From positions 1 to 64,000 of the forward strand of contig JAJPHE010000138.1 of the NCBI GenBank assembly GCA_021325435.1: a stretch of 64,000 nucleotides of DNA, written 5' to 3'. The translations under genes and the position numbers were made by a program. Source of the stretch: Actinomycetota bacterium. Lineage in GTDB: Bacteria > Actinomycetota > Acidimicrobiia > Acidimicrobiales > JAJPHE01. The notes under the pieces were generated by a model. That model had not been told where the DNA came from. It ran no database searches and saw nothing but the letters and a program-made list of their open reading frames with translations. Of the stretch, positions 17,663 through 25,939 are shown piece by piece (position 1 is the stretch's first letter; the number at the start of each line of letters is the position of its first letter).

Positions 17663-17678
17663 GGCGCCCCGGGGCGCC
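17663..17678. repeat. 16-bp perfect GC palindrome after msrB
   Basis: GGCGCCCCGGGGCGCC is a perfect palindrome in the 260-base gap between the msrB stop and mraZ. It could form the hairpin of a terminator for the msrB transcript, which would insulate the dcw promoter, but no T-tract follows it. Confidence 0.4.
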
Positions 17679-17699
17679 GGCGGCCGGGGCAGACGGCTG

Positions 17700-18095
17700 C
17701 TAGCCCTCGGGGGCGAACTCCAGGGCCAGCGAGTTCATGCAGAACCGCAGGCCGGTGGGTGGCGGCCCGTCGTTGAAGACGTGGCCCAGGTGGGACTCAC
17801 AGCCGCCGCAGCGGATCTCGGTGCGGCGCATTCCGTGGCTGTTGTCGGTGTGCTCGCTGACAGCACCCGGGGCGACCGGCTCCCAGAAGCTCGGCCAGCC
17901 GCAACCGGACTCGTACTTGGCGTCGCTTCGGAACAGCAGGTTGCCGCAGGCGGCGCAGCGGAAGGTGCCCGGGCGCTTCTCGTGAAGGAGCTCACCCGTC
18001 CCCGGAGGCTCGGTGGCCGCCTGCCGGAGGACCGCGAAGCGGTCGGGGTCCAGGCGCTGGCGCCACTCCTCGTCCGTGAGCGTGAACTCGGCCAT
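17700..18095 (-). CDS. msrB: Peptide-methionine (R)-S-oxide reductase MsrB
   Basis: 131 residues, the full MsrB length. The zinc cysteines are in CAACGN and CGGCESHLGH. ESGCGWPSFWEP and the catalytic RFCMNSLAL motif are present. It reduces methionine-R-sulfoxide using thioredoxin. I start it at the ATG of MAEFTLTDEEW. The 321-residue track ORF is only an open frame through the next gene upstream. It ends the group whose upstream member is the VOC-family gene. Confidence 0.95.
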   Translation of the reverse strand: MAEFTLTDEEWRQRLDPDRFAVLRQAATEPPGTGELLHEKRPGTFRCAACGNLLFRSDAKYESGCGWPSFWEPVAPGAVSEHTDNSHGMRRTEIRCGGCESHLGHVFNDGPPPTGLRFCMNSLALEFAPEG

Positions 18096-18112
18096 GGACC
18101 CGAGTCTCGCGC

Positions 18113-18646
18113 TCAGCGCCCGCCGGCGGGCGCCGGGGTCGAGATCCCGACGCCGCCGGTGGTGGTGGCGCCGTAACGCTGCTTCTCGCCCTCGAGGTCG
18201 AGCGGGCGGATCGAGCGGGCCGCCTCGAAGGCGGCCTCGTCCAGCAGGTCGGCGGGCACGACCCACGCCACCTCGAACTCGATTCCGTCGGGATCCTTGG
18301 CGTACAGGCTCTTGGTGGTGCCGTGGTCGCTGGCCCCGACCAGCGCTCCCCGCTCCGACAGGGCCCGGGCCAGCCGTTCGAGCTCCTCGAGGGTGTCGAC
18401 CTCCCAGGCCAGGTGGTAGAGGCCGACCGACCCCCGACCGGCGGAAGAGTCCGACACGCCCTCCCCCACGCTGAACAGGCCGATGTCGTGGTCGTTGGTG
18501 GACCCGGGCGCCTGCATGAACACCGCCCCCCGGAAGCCCTCGGCCCGCTTGATGCGGCGAAAGCCCAGCGCCTCCTCGTAGAAGGAGGCGGACCGGTCGG
18601 CGTCCCTGACGTATAGGACGGCGTGGTTGAGTCGCTGGATCGGCAT
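18113..18646 (-). CDS. VOC (glyoxalase/dioxygenase-fold) family protein
   Basis: 177 residues. One VOC module covers about 1-130: LNHAVLYVRDADRSASFYEEALGF, YHLAWEVDTLEEL and YAKDPDGIEFEVAW. The likely metal ligands are the early His, the His of YHLAWEV and the Glu of IEFEVAW. It looks like a catechol-2,3-dioxygenase or fosfomycin/glyoxalase-type enzyme, but the substrate cannot be told. The ATG has a very strong AGGAGGAGG. A Gly/Pro-rich tail follows the domain. Confidence 0.85.
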   Translation of the reverse strand: MPIQRLNHAVLYVRDADRSASFYEEALGFRRIKRAEGFRGAVFMQAPGSTNDHDIGLFSVGEGVSDSSAGRGSVGLYHLAWEVDTLEELERLARALSERGALVGASDHGTTKSLYAKDPDGIEFEVAWVVPADLLDEAAFEAARSIRPLDLEGEKQRYGATTTGGVGISTPAPAGGR

Positions 18647-18693
18647 GGGGCCTCCTCCTAACCACCCGGCGGAAGGCGAGCGGACCCTCCGTG

Positions 18694-18715
18694 CAACACC
18701 GGCGGATGCCGGTTG
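18694..18715 (-). terminator. Possible hairpin after the enoyl-CoA hydratase gene
   Basis: CAACCGGC and GCCGGTGTTG (minus strand) pair around a 4-base loop with a two-base bulge, 10-31 bases after the stop of the upstream gene. No T-run follows, so this is only a weak terminator candidate. Confidence 0.3.
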
Positions 18716-18724
18716 CTTCCGGCC

Positions 18725-19528
18725 TCAGTCGCCGAAGACCGGCTCACGCTTCTCGAAGTAGGCGGTCACCGCCTCGACCTGGTTGGGCCCTCCGATCAGT
18801 GAGCCGATGGTGGAGCGCTCGGCGGCGAACTGGTCGGCCACGCTCACCAGCCCCGACTGGTTCAACAGCCGTTTGGCGCCCCGCACCGCGTCGGGGCTCT
18901 TGGCCGCAATCTCCCGCGCCAGACCGAGCGCGTCTTGGCGGGGGTTGTCGCTCAGCCGGGTGGCCAGCCCCAGGCGCACGGCCTCCTCACCGGAGACCAT
19001 CCGGCCGGTGAGGGTCAGCTCCTTGGCCACGTCGAGGCCCACCAGCCGGGGAAGCATCATGGTGCCGGTCATGTCGGGAACCAGCCCCCAGCGGATCTCG
19101 AGCACGGACAGGCGGGCGTCGGGCGCCACGACCCGGATGTCGGCGCCGAGGGCGATCTGGATGCCGCCCCCGAGGGCCACGCCGTGGATGGCGGCGATCA
19201 CCGGCGCCGGCATCTCGTGCCACACGTAGGCGGCCTGCTGACCCAGGTGAGTGATGCGACCGTCGGTGCGGCCGATCGAGCCCGTGTCGCGGTCGCCGTC
19301 GGCGGCCCCGGCCATGGCCTGAAAGCTGCCGAAGTCGAGCCCGGCGCAGAAGCCGCGCCCTTCGCCCGAGAGCACCACCGCCCGCACGGACCGGTCCTCC
19401 TTGAGGCGCTCGCCCGTGTCCACCAGGGCGGCGAACATCGCCGGATCGAGGGCATTGATCTTGTCGGGGCGGTTCAGCCGGACATCGGCGACACCACCCT
19501 CGACGGTCACCACCACGCGGTCGGACAT
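18725..19528 (-). CDS. Enoyl-CoA hydratase/isomerase family protein
   Basis: 267 residues of crotonase fold. The oxyanion-hole segments are GRGFCAGLDFGSF and HGVALGGGIQIALGADIR, followed by LEIRWGLVPDMTGTM. The Glu of EIRWG occupies a catalytic-acid position while the aligned second residue looks variable, so hydratase versus isomerase is not settled. The ATG has CAGGAGG upstream. It lies near a thioesterase and an acyl-CoA dehydrogenase gene, which suggests fatty-acid or aromatic-acid CoA-ester breakdown. Confidence 0.88.
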   Translation of the reverse strand: MSDRVVVTVEGGVADVRLNRPDKINALDPAMFAALVDTGERLKEDRSVRAVVLSGEGRGFCAGLDFGSFQAMAGAADGDRDTGSIGRTDGRITHLGQQAAYVWHEMPAPVIAAIHGVALGGGIQIALGADIRVVAPDARLSVLEIRWGLVPDMTGTMMLPRLVGLDVAKELTLTGRMVSGEEAVRLGLATRLSDNPRQDALGLAREIAAKSPDAVRGAKRLLNQSGLVSVADQFAAERSTIGSLIGGPNQVEAVTAYFEKREPVFGD

Positions 19529-19572
19529 GCTCGCCTCCTGTCGTTCGGGCCAGTCTTGCCCACCGGGCCGCC

Positions 19573-20046
19573 TCAAGCGTCGCCGAGCGGTCGGTCGAGG
19601 GCGACCTCGCGCATGGTCGTGAGGGCGAACACGGCCAGGTCCTCTCCCTGAAAGAAGCGGGTGGACACGAAGTTCGTCCGGCCCCGCTTCTTCTCCAGCC
19701 GGCTCTCGAGGACGAACCGGGGGCCGACGATCGGCTCGAAGTAGTCGATGCGCATATTGGTGGTCGCCAGCCACCGCCGCGGCCCCGCCTGCCCCCGCTC
19801 GGCGCCGGCCCGCACGGCGATCAAGTCCACGTAGGTCGGCGTGAACCCCCCGAACAGCTGACCCCTCGGGTTCTTGACCCGGTCGGGGAGGCCGGCCTCC
19901 ACCCGGAGGAAGCCGGTCTCCTCGGCGACGACCAGCCAGTCCCAGGCGTCGAGGAAGTCACCGGCCGGATGGCCCCGGCCGATCAGCCGCCCGGCCGGCG
20001 GCTGCGTCCAGGCCGCCACCGCGGCGACGTCAGGCTCTTCGGTCAC
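19573..20046 (-). CDS. Hotdog-fold thioesterase (PaaI-like)
   Basis: 157 residues. NPRGQLFGGFTPTYVDLIAVRA is the central hotdog helix region with the Asn/Gly-rich catalytic loop. MRIDYFEPIVG and LEKKRGRTNFVSTRFFQGEDLAVFA are the later strands. Such enzymes hydrolyse acyl-CoA thioesters. The acyl group cannot be predicted. The GTG start has no clear ribosome site. It lies 44 bases upstream of the enoyl-CoA hydratase gene and probably shares its transcript. Confidence 0.82.
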   Translation of the reverse strand: MTEEPDVAAVAAWTQPPAGRLIGRGHPAGDFLDAWDWLVVAEETGFLRVEAGLPDRVKNPRGQLFGGFTPTYVDLIAVRAGAERGQAGPRRWLATTNMRIDYFEPIVGPRFVLESRLEKKRGRTNFVSTRFFQGEDLAVFALTTMREVALDRPLGDA

Positions 20047-20080
20047 CCGGGGAGTTGAGCAGAAGGGCGGCCCGGCGGTC

Positions 20081-20761
20081 TCATCGGGGAAGCCGCTCGA
20101 CGAAGGCGGCCCACAGCCGGTCGGCCAGCGCCGAGCGGTCGTCGACCAGATCGCCGAGGCCGGCCGACCAGCCCTGGAGCTCCCGCTCGGCCTCCCGCCG
20201 GTTGGTCCCCGCCACGAGGGAGGCGGCCTCGGTGGCGTCCCACTCGAGCAGCACGGCGCAGTGGAAGCGGGCGCCCGACCGCACCCGGCGCTGGGCGAGG
20301 CCGACCACCTTCCGCCCGGCGCAGCTCACCTCCCCGGCCCCGGTTCCCGCGAAGCACAGCACTCGGGCGAGGGACGACCTTCGGGCCCCGCCCCGGTGCA
20401 CCGCGGGGCGGGGGGCGCCGAGGGAGGTCAGGGCCCCGGCCCACACGTCACCAAGCCACTCGAAGGAGCGGCCCACGTCGTCGTGCCAGACAGGGTCGCC
20501 GGAGGGCAGGCACACGTCCACCCAAAGCAACCGACCGGGCCGCACGATCACCGCCCCCCCGCCGCTGCGGCGCCGGACCACAGCCAGACCGAGGCGGTCG
20601 GCGGTGGCCGGGTCGATGGTGTCGGCCGGTTGGGTGCTGCCGAGCACCACGGCGGCAGCCGTGGGGTCGCATCGGGTGGCCCGCCGGCGCAGAGGTTCGA
20701 GGGGCCGCTCGTGCAGCTGCCCCGGCGTCCCGGTCACCCGGGCGATCTCCCAGCTGCCCAA
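20081..20761 (-). CDS. Lipoate-protein ligase A / biotin ligase-fold family protein
   Basis: 226 residues. The family core is visible as VVRRRSGGGAVIVRPGRLLW, where the RRSGGGAV loop binds lipoate/AMP, and CAGRKVVGLAQRRVRSGARF, with the conserved lysine. This matches the LplA/LipB/BirA superfamily. Length fits a minimal ligase without the C-terminal accessory domain. It may attach lipoate to dehydrogenase E2 or GcvH proteins, or may be an octanoyl amidotransferase. The start codon is TTG, 6 bases after the HNH gene stop. Confidence 0.8.
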   Translation of the reverse strand: MGSWEIARVTGTPGQLHERPLEPLRRRATRCDPTAAAVVLGSTQPADTIDPATADRLGLAVVRRRSGGGAVIVRPGRLLWVDVCLPSGDPVWHDDVGRSFEWLGDVWAGALTSLGAPRPAVHRGGARRSSLARVLCFAGTGAGEVSCAGRKVVGLAQRRVRSGARFHCAVLLEWDATEAASLVAGTNRREAERELQGWSAGLGDLVDDRSALADRLWAAFVERLPR

Positions 20762-20767
20762 CGGGGC

Positions 20768-21277
20768 TCAGGCCGACAGGGCGGGGGTGATGCCGAGGTA
20801 GGCGTGCCAGTCGGCGCGGATGCCGCCCCCGGCGATCAGCGACCACATGCGGTCGCGGGGCTGGGCCGGCGAGGATCGCAACACCAGTCCGGCCTCGTGG
20901 GGCAGACGGTCCTCTTTGCGGGAATTGCACGGCCGGCAGCACGCCACCACGTTGTCCCAGGCGTGGGCCCCGCCCCTGCTGCGAGGAACCACGTGGTCGA
21001 TGTTCTCGGCGGCGGCCCCGCAGTACTGGCAACGGTGGCCGTCGCGGGCGAACACCGCCCGGCGGTTCAGGGCGACCCGGGTCTGGTAGGGAACCCTGAC
21101 ATATCGGGCGAGGCGCACCACGGAAGGCTCGGGCACGCTCAGCCGCTCGGAATGGAACACCCGCTCGGAGGAATGGACCATCTCCGCCCGTTCTTGCAGG
21201 ACCAGCACCAGCGCCCGCCGGGCCGCCACCACGCACAGAGGCTCGTAGGTGGCGTTGAGGACCAGCGAACGCGACAC
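20768..21277 (-). CDS. HNH endonuclease family protein
   Basis: 169 residues. The HNH/zinc module is RDGHRCQYCGAAAENIDHVVPRSRGGAHAWDNVVACCRPCNSRK (split by the two CxxC pairs, with the DHVVPRSRGG core). The N-terminus SLVLNATYEPL is typical of a widespread actinobacterial single-copy HNH family with no known role. The GTG has AAAGGAG 7 bases upstream. Nothing ties it to restriction or mobile elements: neighbours are metabolic genes. Confidence 0.9.
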   Translation of the reverse strand: MSRSLVLNATYEPLCVVAARRALVLVLQERAEMVHSSERVFHSERLSVPEPSVVRLARYVRVPYQTRVALNRRAVFARDGHRCQYCGAAAENIDHVVPRSRGGAHAWDNVVACCRPCNSRKEDRLPHEAGLVLRSSPAQPRDRMWSLIAGGGIRADWHAYLGITPALSA

Positions 21278-21353
21278 CGGCCGGCTCCTTTAGCTGCCGA
21301 CCAGTTGGTGCCAGAGCCGGGTCCCCACCGCCCCGGCTGGTGGTATTCGCATG

Positions 21354-21578
21354 TCAGCCACGGTAGCCCCCCGGGCGCGGCTCACGTCGGCACCATTCGA
21401 GGTAGGCCACCAGGTCGTCCGGGCGGGGCCGGGCCTTCGGGTCGCCGTAGGCGGTCTCCATACGGAAGGCGAGGTAGGCCCGGCGGCCGAGCCGGCGACC
21501 GGACCGGCGACGACGGCGGGGCAGCAACCGGCCAGCCACGGCCAGCGCGGTGACCCAGAGGTCCGGCCGGCGGGCCAC
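21354..21578 (-). CDS. Small basic actinobacterial-type hypothetical protein
   Basis: 74 residues starting at a GTG 26 bases after the acyl-CoA dehydrogenase stop. The sequence begins VARRPDLWVTALAVAGRLLP, continues with a dense Arg run and ends in YLAFRMETAYGDPKARPRPDD and LVAYLEWCR. The combination of a TAYG motif and a terminal AYLEWCR recalls short conserved proteins I have seen in actinobacterial genomes, with no known function. The 212-residue track ORF starts within the upstream gene and should not be used. Confidence 0.7.
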   Translation of the reverse strand: MARRPDLWVTALAVAGRLLPRRRRRSGRRLGRRAYLAFRMETAYGDPKARPRPDDLVAYLEWCRREPRPGGYRG

Positions 21579-21604
21579 CGCCCCGATCGCCGCCGGCCAG
21601 CCCG

Positions 21605-22852
21605 CTACCGGGGCGTCTGGCTCCAAGGTCCGGTGTCGGCCTTCGGCTCCTTGGGGAGTCCGAGGACCATCTCGCCGAGAATGTTCCGCTGCACCTGCGA
21701 CGTGCCGGCGTAGATCGTGCCCGCCCGGGCGTTGAGGAACGTCCCCACCCAAGACGCGGTCGAGTTGGGCGCCCCCGGGCTGTCGGACTGAAAGGCGCTG
21801 CCCGGCGGCTTGCCCGACGGCACCAGCCCGTCCGGACCGAGGATGTCGAGGGCGAGCTCGGTGACCTTCTTGTGGTATTCGCTCCAGAACAGCTTGAAGA
21901 TCGACCCCTCCGGGCCGGGCTGCGCACCCTGAACGAAGCGGGTGAGGGTGCGGTATCCGAGATACCGCATGATCTCGACCTTCGAGTAGCACCAGGCCAT
22001 CCTCTGGCGGATGAGCGGGTCCTCACCGCGCCCGCGTTCGGCCACCAGGCGAAAGAGGCGGTCGAGCTCCTCACGGAACAGGATCGGCATGGTCGCCGCC
22101 GCCTCACCCCGCTCGTAGCCCAGCAGCGTCATAGCCACGGCCCAGCCGCCGTTGGGCTCGCCCAGCACGTTGTGGCGGGCGGTCCTGGCGTCGGTGAAGA
22201 AGACCTCGTTGAACTCGGCCTCGCCGGTGATCATGCGGATCGGCCGCACGTCCACGCCGGGCTGGTCCATGGGGCAGAGCAGGAACGTGATGCCCTTGTG
22301 CTTCGGCGAGTCCGGATCGGTGCGGGTCAGCACGAAGATCCAGTTGGCCAGGTGACCGGCGGAGTTCCAGATCTTCTGGCCGTTGATCACCCACTCGTCC
22401 CCGTCGAGGACGGCTCGGGTGCCGAGATTGGCCAGGTCGGAGCCGGCGTTGGGCTCGGAGTAGCCCTGGCACCAGACGTCCTCACCCGAGAGGATGCGGG
22501 GCAGGAAGTGGCGCTTCTGCTCCTCCGTGCCCCACTGGATGATGGTGTTGCCGACCATCTGGATGCTGAACACGTCGTTGGTTCCGCCGGTGGGCACACC
22601 GGCCCGGGCGAACTCCTCGGCGATGACGACCTGTTCCAGCGGGGTCAGCCCCGCCCCCCCGTACTCCTTGGGCCACGACACGGCCAGGTAGCCGTTCTCG
22701 TAGAGGACCCGCCGCCAGTCGCGGGTGAAGGACCGTTGGTCGTCCCTCTCGAGGGCGCCGAGCCCCTTCCAACCCGGCGGTAGGTGCTCGGACAGGAAGG
22801 CCTGCACCTTCTCGCGGAACTCCTCGGCCTCGGGCGGGTAGCGGACGTCCAT
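21605..22852 (-). CDS. Acyl-CoA dehydrogenase family protein
   Basis: 415 residues. It has the ACAD order: N-terminal helices (YPPEAEEFREKVQAFL), SWPKEYGGAGL, the FAD segment CQGYSEPNAGSDLANLGTRA, VINGQKIWNSAGHLANWIF, and a C-terminal helical domain ending in AGTIYAGTSQVQRNILGEMVLGLP. The catalytic Glu is not at the usual last position: YAGTSQVQ holds the loop. Length and motifs resemble actinobacterial FadE proteins active on bulky or sterol side-chain CoA esters. A TAGCCT hexamer lies 9 bases before the ATG, suggesting a very short leader. Confidence 0.92.
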   Translation of the reverse strand: MDVRYPPEAEEFREKVQAFLSEHLPPGWKGLGALERDDQRSFTRDWRRVLYENGYLAVSWPKEYGGAGLTPLEQVVIAEEFARAGVPTGGTNDVFSIQMVGNTIIQWGTEEQKRHFLPRILSGEDVWCQGYSEPNAGSDLANLGTRAVLDGDEWVINGQKIWNSAGHLANWIFVLTRTDPDSPKHKGITFLLCPMDQPGVDVRPIRMITGEAEFNEVFFTDARTARHNVLGEPNGGWAVAMTLLGYERGEAAATMPILFREELDRLFRLVAERGRGEDPLIRQRMAWCYSKVEIMRYLGYRTLTRFVQGAQPGPEGSIFKLFWSEYHKKVTELALDILGPDGLVPSGKPPGSAFQSDSPGAPNSTASWVGTFLNARAGTIYAGTSQVQRNILGEMVLGLPKEPKADTGPWSQTPR

Positions 22853-22864
22853 GGTGGCGCCAGG

Positions 22865-23719
22865 CTAGGGCGGAGGCCCGGCCAGCGCCCGCCAGGCCAC
22901 GGCCGCCCCGCCGATCACTCCGCCGGTCGAGCCCAGCCGCGACGGCACGACCCGCGTGCCCCGGGCGAAGCCGATGCGGCAGCGGCGGTTGACCTCGCGC
23001 TGGGCGGCGGCGAAGAAGGGTTCCCCGAACCCGAGGGCGACCGAGCCGCCGACGGCGGCCAGCTGAAGGTCGAGCAGGTTGGCCACCGACGCCACAGCCC
23101 GGCCGACCAGGGTGCCGGTGCGGCGGACGACCTCGGGGCCGGCCTCGGCCGCGGGGCGGCCGGTGGCGGCGGCGATCGAGGGCCCGGAGGCCTCGGCCTC
23201 GAGGCAGCCCCGGGCCCCGCAGGCGCAGCGGCGGCCCCCGGGCGTCACGATCACGTGGCCGATGTGCCCGGCGTTTCCGCCGGCGCCGTCCAACAGGCGT
23301 CCGTCGAGAACCACGCCTCCTCCGACCCCGGTGGATACGACCATGGCGACGAAGTTGTCGACTCCGGCGGCGGCCCCGACCCAGCCCTCGGCGAGGGCCA
23401 GGGCCTTGGCGTCGTTGTCCACGAAGGTCGCCAGCCCGGTCAGCTCGGAGAGCCTCCGGCGCAGGGGGAAGTCGCGCCATCCGGGGATGTTGAGCGGGGA
23501 CACCAGCTCATCCGTCATGGGCCCCCCGCACCCGACGCCGCACGCCACCGGATCGCCGTCGAGGCGACCCACCAGTGCCGCCAGGGCGGCGAAGAGCGTC
23601 TCGGCGTCGGCGCCCGGCGGCGTGTCACACCGCTCCCAGGCCAGCACGGCACCGTCCTCATCGACCAGTCCCGCGGCCAGTTTCGTGCCGCCGACGTCGA
23701 TCGCCAGGCAGGTGCGCAC
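22865..23719 (-). CDS. ROK family sugar kinase (glucokinase-like)
   Basis: 284 residues. The ATP-binding DVGGTKLAAGLVDEDG opens the protein. FVDNDAKALALAE has the catalytic Asp, and STGVGGGVVLDGRLLDG the second nucleotide loop. The ROK zinc site is GNAGHIGHV plus CACGARGCLE. It probably phosphorylates glucose or a related hexose, although N-acetylmannosamine kinases look alike. The GTG start is preceded by a -10-like hexamer rather than a ribosome site. It diverges from the moxR gene across 63 bases. Confidence 0.88.
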   Translation of the reverse strand: MRTCLAIDVGGTKLAAGLVDEDGAVLAWERCDTPPGADAETLFAALAALVGRLDGDPVACGVGCGGPMTDELVSPLNIPGWRDFPLRRRLSELTGLATFVDNDAKALALAEGWVGAAAGVDNFVAMVVSTGVGGGVVLDGRLLDGAGGNAGHIGHVIVTPGGRRCACGARGCLEAEASGPSIAAATGRPAAEAGPEVVRRTGTLVGRAVASVANLLDLQLAAVGGSVALGFGEPFFAAAQREVNRRCRIGFARGTRVVPSRLGSTGGVIGGAAVAWRALAGPPP

Positions 23720-23725
23720 CGGGGC

Positions 23726-23731
23726 AAGCTA
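23726..23731 (-). promoter_or_regulatory. -10 element TAGCTT 6 bases before the ROK kinase GTG
   Basis: TAGCTT ends exactly 6 bases before the GTG. With the usual 6-8 base distance from -10 to the transcription start, the mRNA would begin at the start codon. There is no purine-rich ribosome site between. Confidence 0.5.
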
Positions 23732-23782
23732 CCGAGCGTCGGCCATTAGGCTCGCGCCGCCCAGCATCATCCTGGAGGCCTG

Positions 23783-24760
23783 GTGGCGAGGCAGCGACCG
23801 CTTGACATCAACTCATTCGCCGAGCGGTTCGAGGCGATCGCCACCAACGTTGAGAAGGTCATCCGGGGCAAGGACGAGGTGGTGCGCCTGGCCCTCACCT
23901 GCATGGTCGCCGAGGGCCACCTGTTGATCGAGGACGTGCCGGGCGTGGGGAAGACCAGCCTGGCCAAGGCCCTGGCCGCGTCGCTCGACTGCGAATGGCG
24001 CCGGATCCAGTTCACCCCTGACCTGCTGCCCTCCGACGTGACGGGGGTGACCGTCTACAACCGGGCCAGCTCGGAGTTCGACTTCCGGCACGGGCCGGTC
24101 TTTGCCGAGATAGTCCTCGCCGACGAGATCAACCGCGCTTCTCCCCGCACCCAGTCGGCTCTGCTCGAGGCTATGGAGGAGCGCCAGGTGACGGTGGACA
24201 CCAGCACCTACCGGCTGCCTAGCCCGTTCATGGTCATCGCCACCCAGAACCCGATCGAGCACCAGGGCACCTACCCGCTGCCCGACAGCCAGCTCGACCG
24301 CTTTCTGATGCGCATCGACGTGGGGTACCCCGATCGCGCGTCTGAAGTCGACATCCTCGAGTCGCGCTCGGGGGTGGAGCCCCTCGACGAGCTGCGCCCG
24401 GTGGCGACCACGTCCGACATCAACGCCATGGTCGGCGCCGCCCACAGCGTGCACGTGGCCCCGTCGATCCGCTCCTACATCGTCGATCTGGCCGACACCA
24501 CCCGGGGCCACCCCGCCCTGGCGCTCGGCATGTCGCCCCGCTCGTCACTCGCCCTGCAGCGGGCGGCCCGGGCCCGAGCGGCGTCGCTGGGACGCGACTA
24601 CGTGATCCCCGACGACGTGAAGTCCCTCGCCGCGCCGGTCCTCGAGCACCGGCTCACCCTGTCCGCCGAGGCGGACATGTCGGGCACGGACGTGAGCGAG
24701 GTGCTGACCGAGGTGCTCTCCACCGTTCCGGTACCGACCGGCCGGGCCGCGACCGGCTGA
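23783..24760 (+). CDS. MoxR family AAA+ ATPase
   Basis: 325 residues. Walker A is [16 protein letters not shown], Walker [25 protein letters not shown], then sensor 1 [17 protein letters not shown] and [14 protein letters not shown]. MoxR ATPases act as chaperones with the DUF58 and transglutaminase proteins encoded next to them in many actinobacteria. Substrates are unknown. The GTG has GGAGG 6 bases upstream. It is the first gene of a three-gene operon. Confidence 0.95.
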   Translation: MARQRPLDINSFAERFEAIATNVEKVIRGKDEVVRLALTCMVAEGHLLIEDVPGVGKTSLAKALAASLDCEWRRIQFTPDLLPSDVTGVTVYNRASSEFDFRHGPVFAEIVLADEINRASPRTQSALLEAMEERQVTVDTSTYRLPSPFMVIATQNPIEHQGTYPLPDSQLDRFLMRIDVGYPDRASEVDILESRSGVEPLDELRPVATTSDINAMVGAAHSVHVAPSIRSYIVDLADTTRGHPALALGMSPRSSLALQRAARARAASLGRDYVIPDDVKSLAAPVLEHRLTLSAEADMSGTDVSEVLTEVLSTVPVPTGRAATG

Positions 24761-24763
24761 GGC

Positions 24764-25939
24764 GTGCCCACCCGCCGCGGCTGGCTCATGGCGGGGGGGA
24801 CGGTGGCCCTCGTCCTGGGCGGGCGCATCCTCGGTCTGGTCCAGTTGTACTCCCTCGCCGCGGCGGCCGGTGCTGCGGTGGTGGCGGCCCTCCTATACGT
24901 GCGCACCGTGCGCGTCACCCTCGACGGCAGGAGGAGGGTGCGACCGGCCCGGGTACACCTGGGGGCCGACTGCCGGGTGGAGCTGGCCCTCACCAACCGG
25001 GGAAGGACCCGGACCCCCCCGCTGATGGCGGTGGAGCCCTTCGGCGACGGCTCGTCGGCCGCCCGGCTACGGGTTCCGCCCCTGGGCCCCGGTCAGTCCG
25101 CCCGGGCCTCGTACCGGGTGCCGACCGACCGGCGCGGCCGCTTCCGTCTCGGTCCCCTGCGCCTGGTGCTGGAGGACCCGTTCTCGCTGGCCCGGGCCTC
25201 GGTGCCGGCCGCGCCGGCCGGGTCCGTCATCGTGTTCCCGCGCATCGAGCGCCTGGGTGGCCTGCCGCCCGCGCCGGGCAACGACCCCCACTCCGGCACC
25301 GTCGAGCGGGCCGGCCGGCTTCCGGGGGAGGAGTTCTACGCCCTACGCCCCTACCAGGTCGGTGACGACCTGCGCCGGGTTCACTGGCCTTCCACGGCGC
25401 GGACCGGTGAGCTGATGATCCGCCAGCTGGAGCTGCCCTGGCAGCATCGGGCCACGGTCGTGCTCGACGTGCGCCCGTCGGTGCACAGCGCCGCCTCTTT
25501 GGAGACCGCAGTGTCGGCTGCCGCGTCGATTCTCACCGGGTCGCACCGGGCCGGGGCCCAGATCCGGCTGGTCACCACGGGCGGGGCCGACTCCGACTTC
25601 GGGTCGGACCACGCCCATTGGGAGGCGCTCCTCGCCACGCTGGCGCCGGTGCGGCTCAGCGCGGCGGCGGACCTGCGTAGGACCCTGACCCGCCTGGTGC
25701 GCCGCGGCGCCGGATCGGCGGTGGCGGTGGTGTCCACCTCGGCCCTGTCGGCGCCCGAGGCCCGCGCCGTCGCCCGACTGCACGAGGCGGCCGGTTTGGT
25801 GGTCCTGGTGTCGGTGGAGGAGGACGGCCGAGGCGCCGCCCTCGGCGTCCCCGCCCGGCTTCCCGTGGTCCGGGTGGGGCCCGACCGCCCTATCTCGGTC
25901 AGTTGGCAGCGTTGGGTCCGGGCCGGGGTGGCGCGCTGA
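24764..25939 (+). CDS. DUF58 domain protein, membrane-bound
   Basis: 391 residues. Two close membrane segments lie at about 8-45. A beta-rich region follows, then the DUF58 core [34 protein letters not shown] and a vWA-like C-terminal half. It starts 3 bases after moxR and its end may overlap the next gene. The MoxR-DUF58-transglutaminase trio is a common but poorly understood module, possibly for envelope protein assembly. Confidence 0.92.
   Translation: MPTRRGWLMAGGTVALVLGGRILGLVQLYSLAAAAGAAVVAALLYVRTVRVTLDGRRRVRPARVHLGADCRVELALTNRGRTRTPPLMAVEPFGDGSSAARLRVPPLGPGQSARASYRVPTDRRGRFRLGPLRLVLEDPFSLARASVPAAPAGSVIVFPRIERLGGLPPAPGNDPHSGTVERAGRLPGEEFYALRPYQVGDDLRRVHWPSTARTGELMIRQLELPWQHRATVVLDVRPSVHSAASLETAVSAAASILTGSHRAGAQIRLVTTGGADSDFGSDHAHWEALLATLAPVRLSAAADLRRTLTRLVRRGAGSAVAVVSTSALSAPEARAVARLHEAAGLVVLVSVEEDGRGAALGVPARLPVVRVGPDRPISVSWQRWVRAGVAR

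Noticed and set aside
17700-18665. 321-residue ORF as one protein
   Set aside because: Only its last 131 codons (msrB) are real; the first part is a shadow of the VOC-family gene.
20768-21277. HNH gene as part of a restriction or mobile element
   Set aside because: Neighbours are metabolic, no methylase, integrase or repeats nearby, and the family is common in actinobacterial chromosomes.
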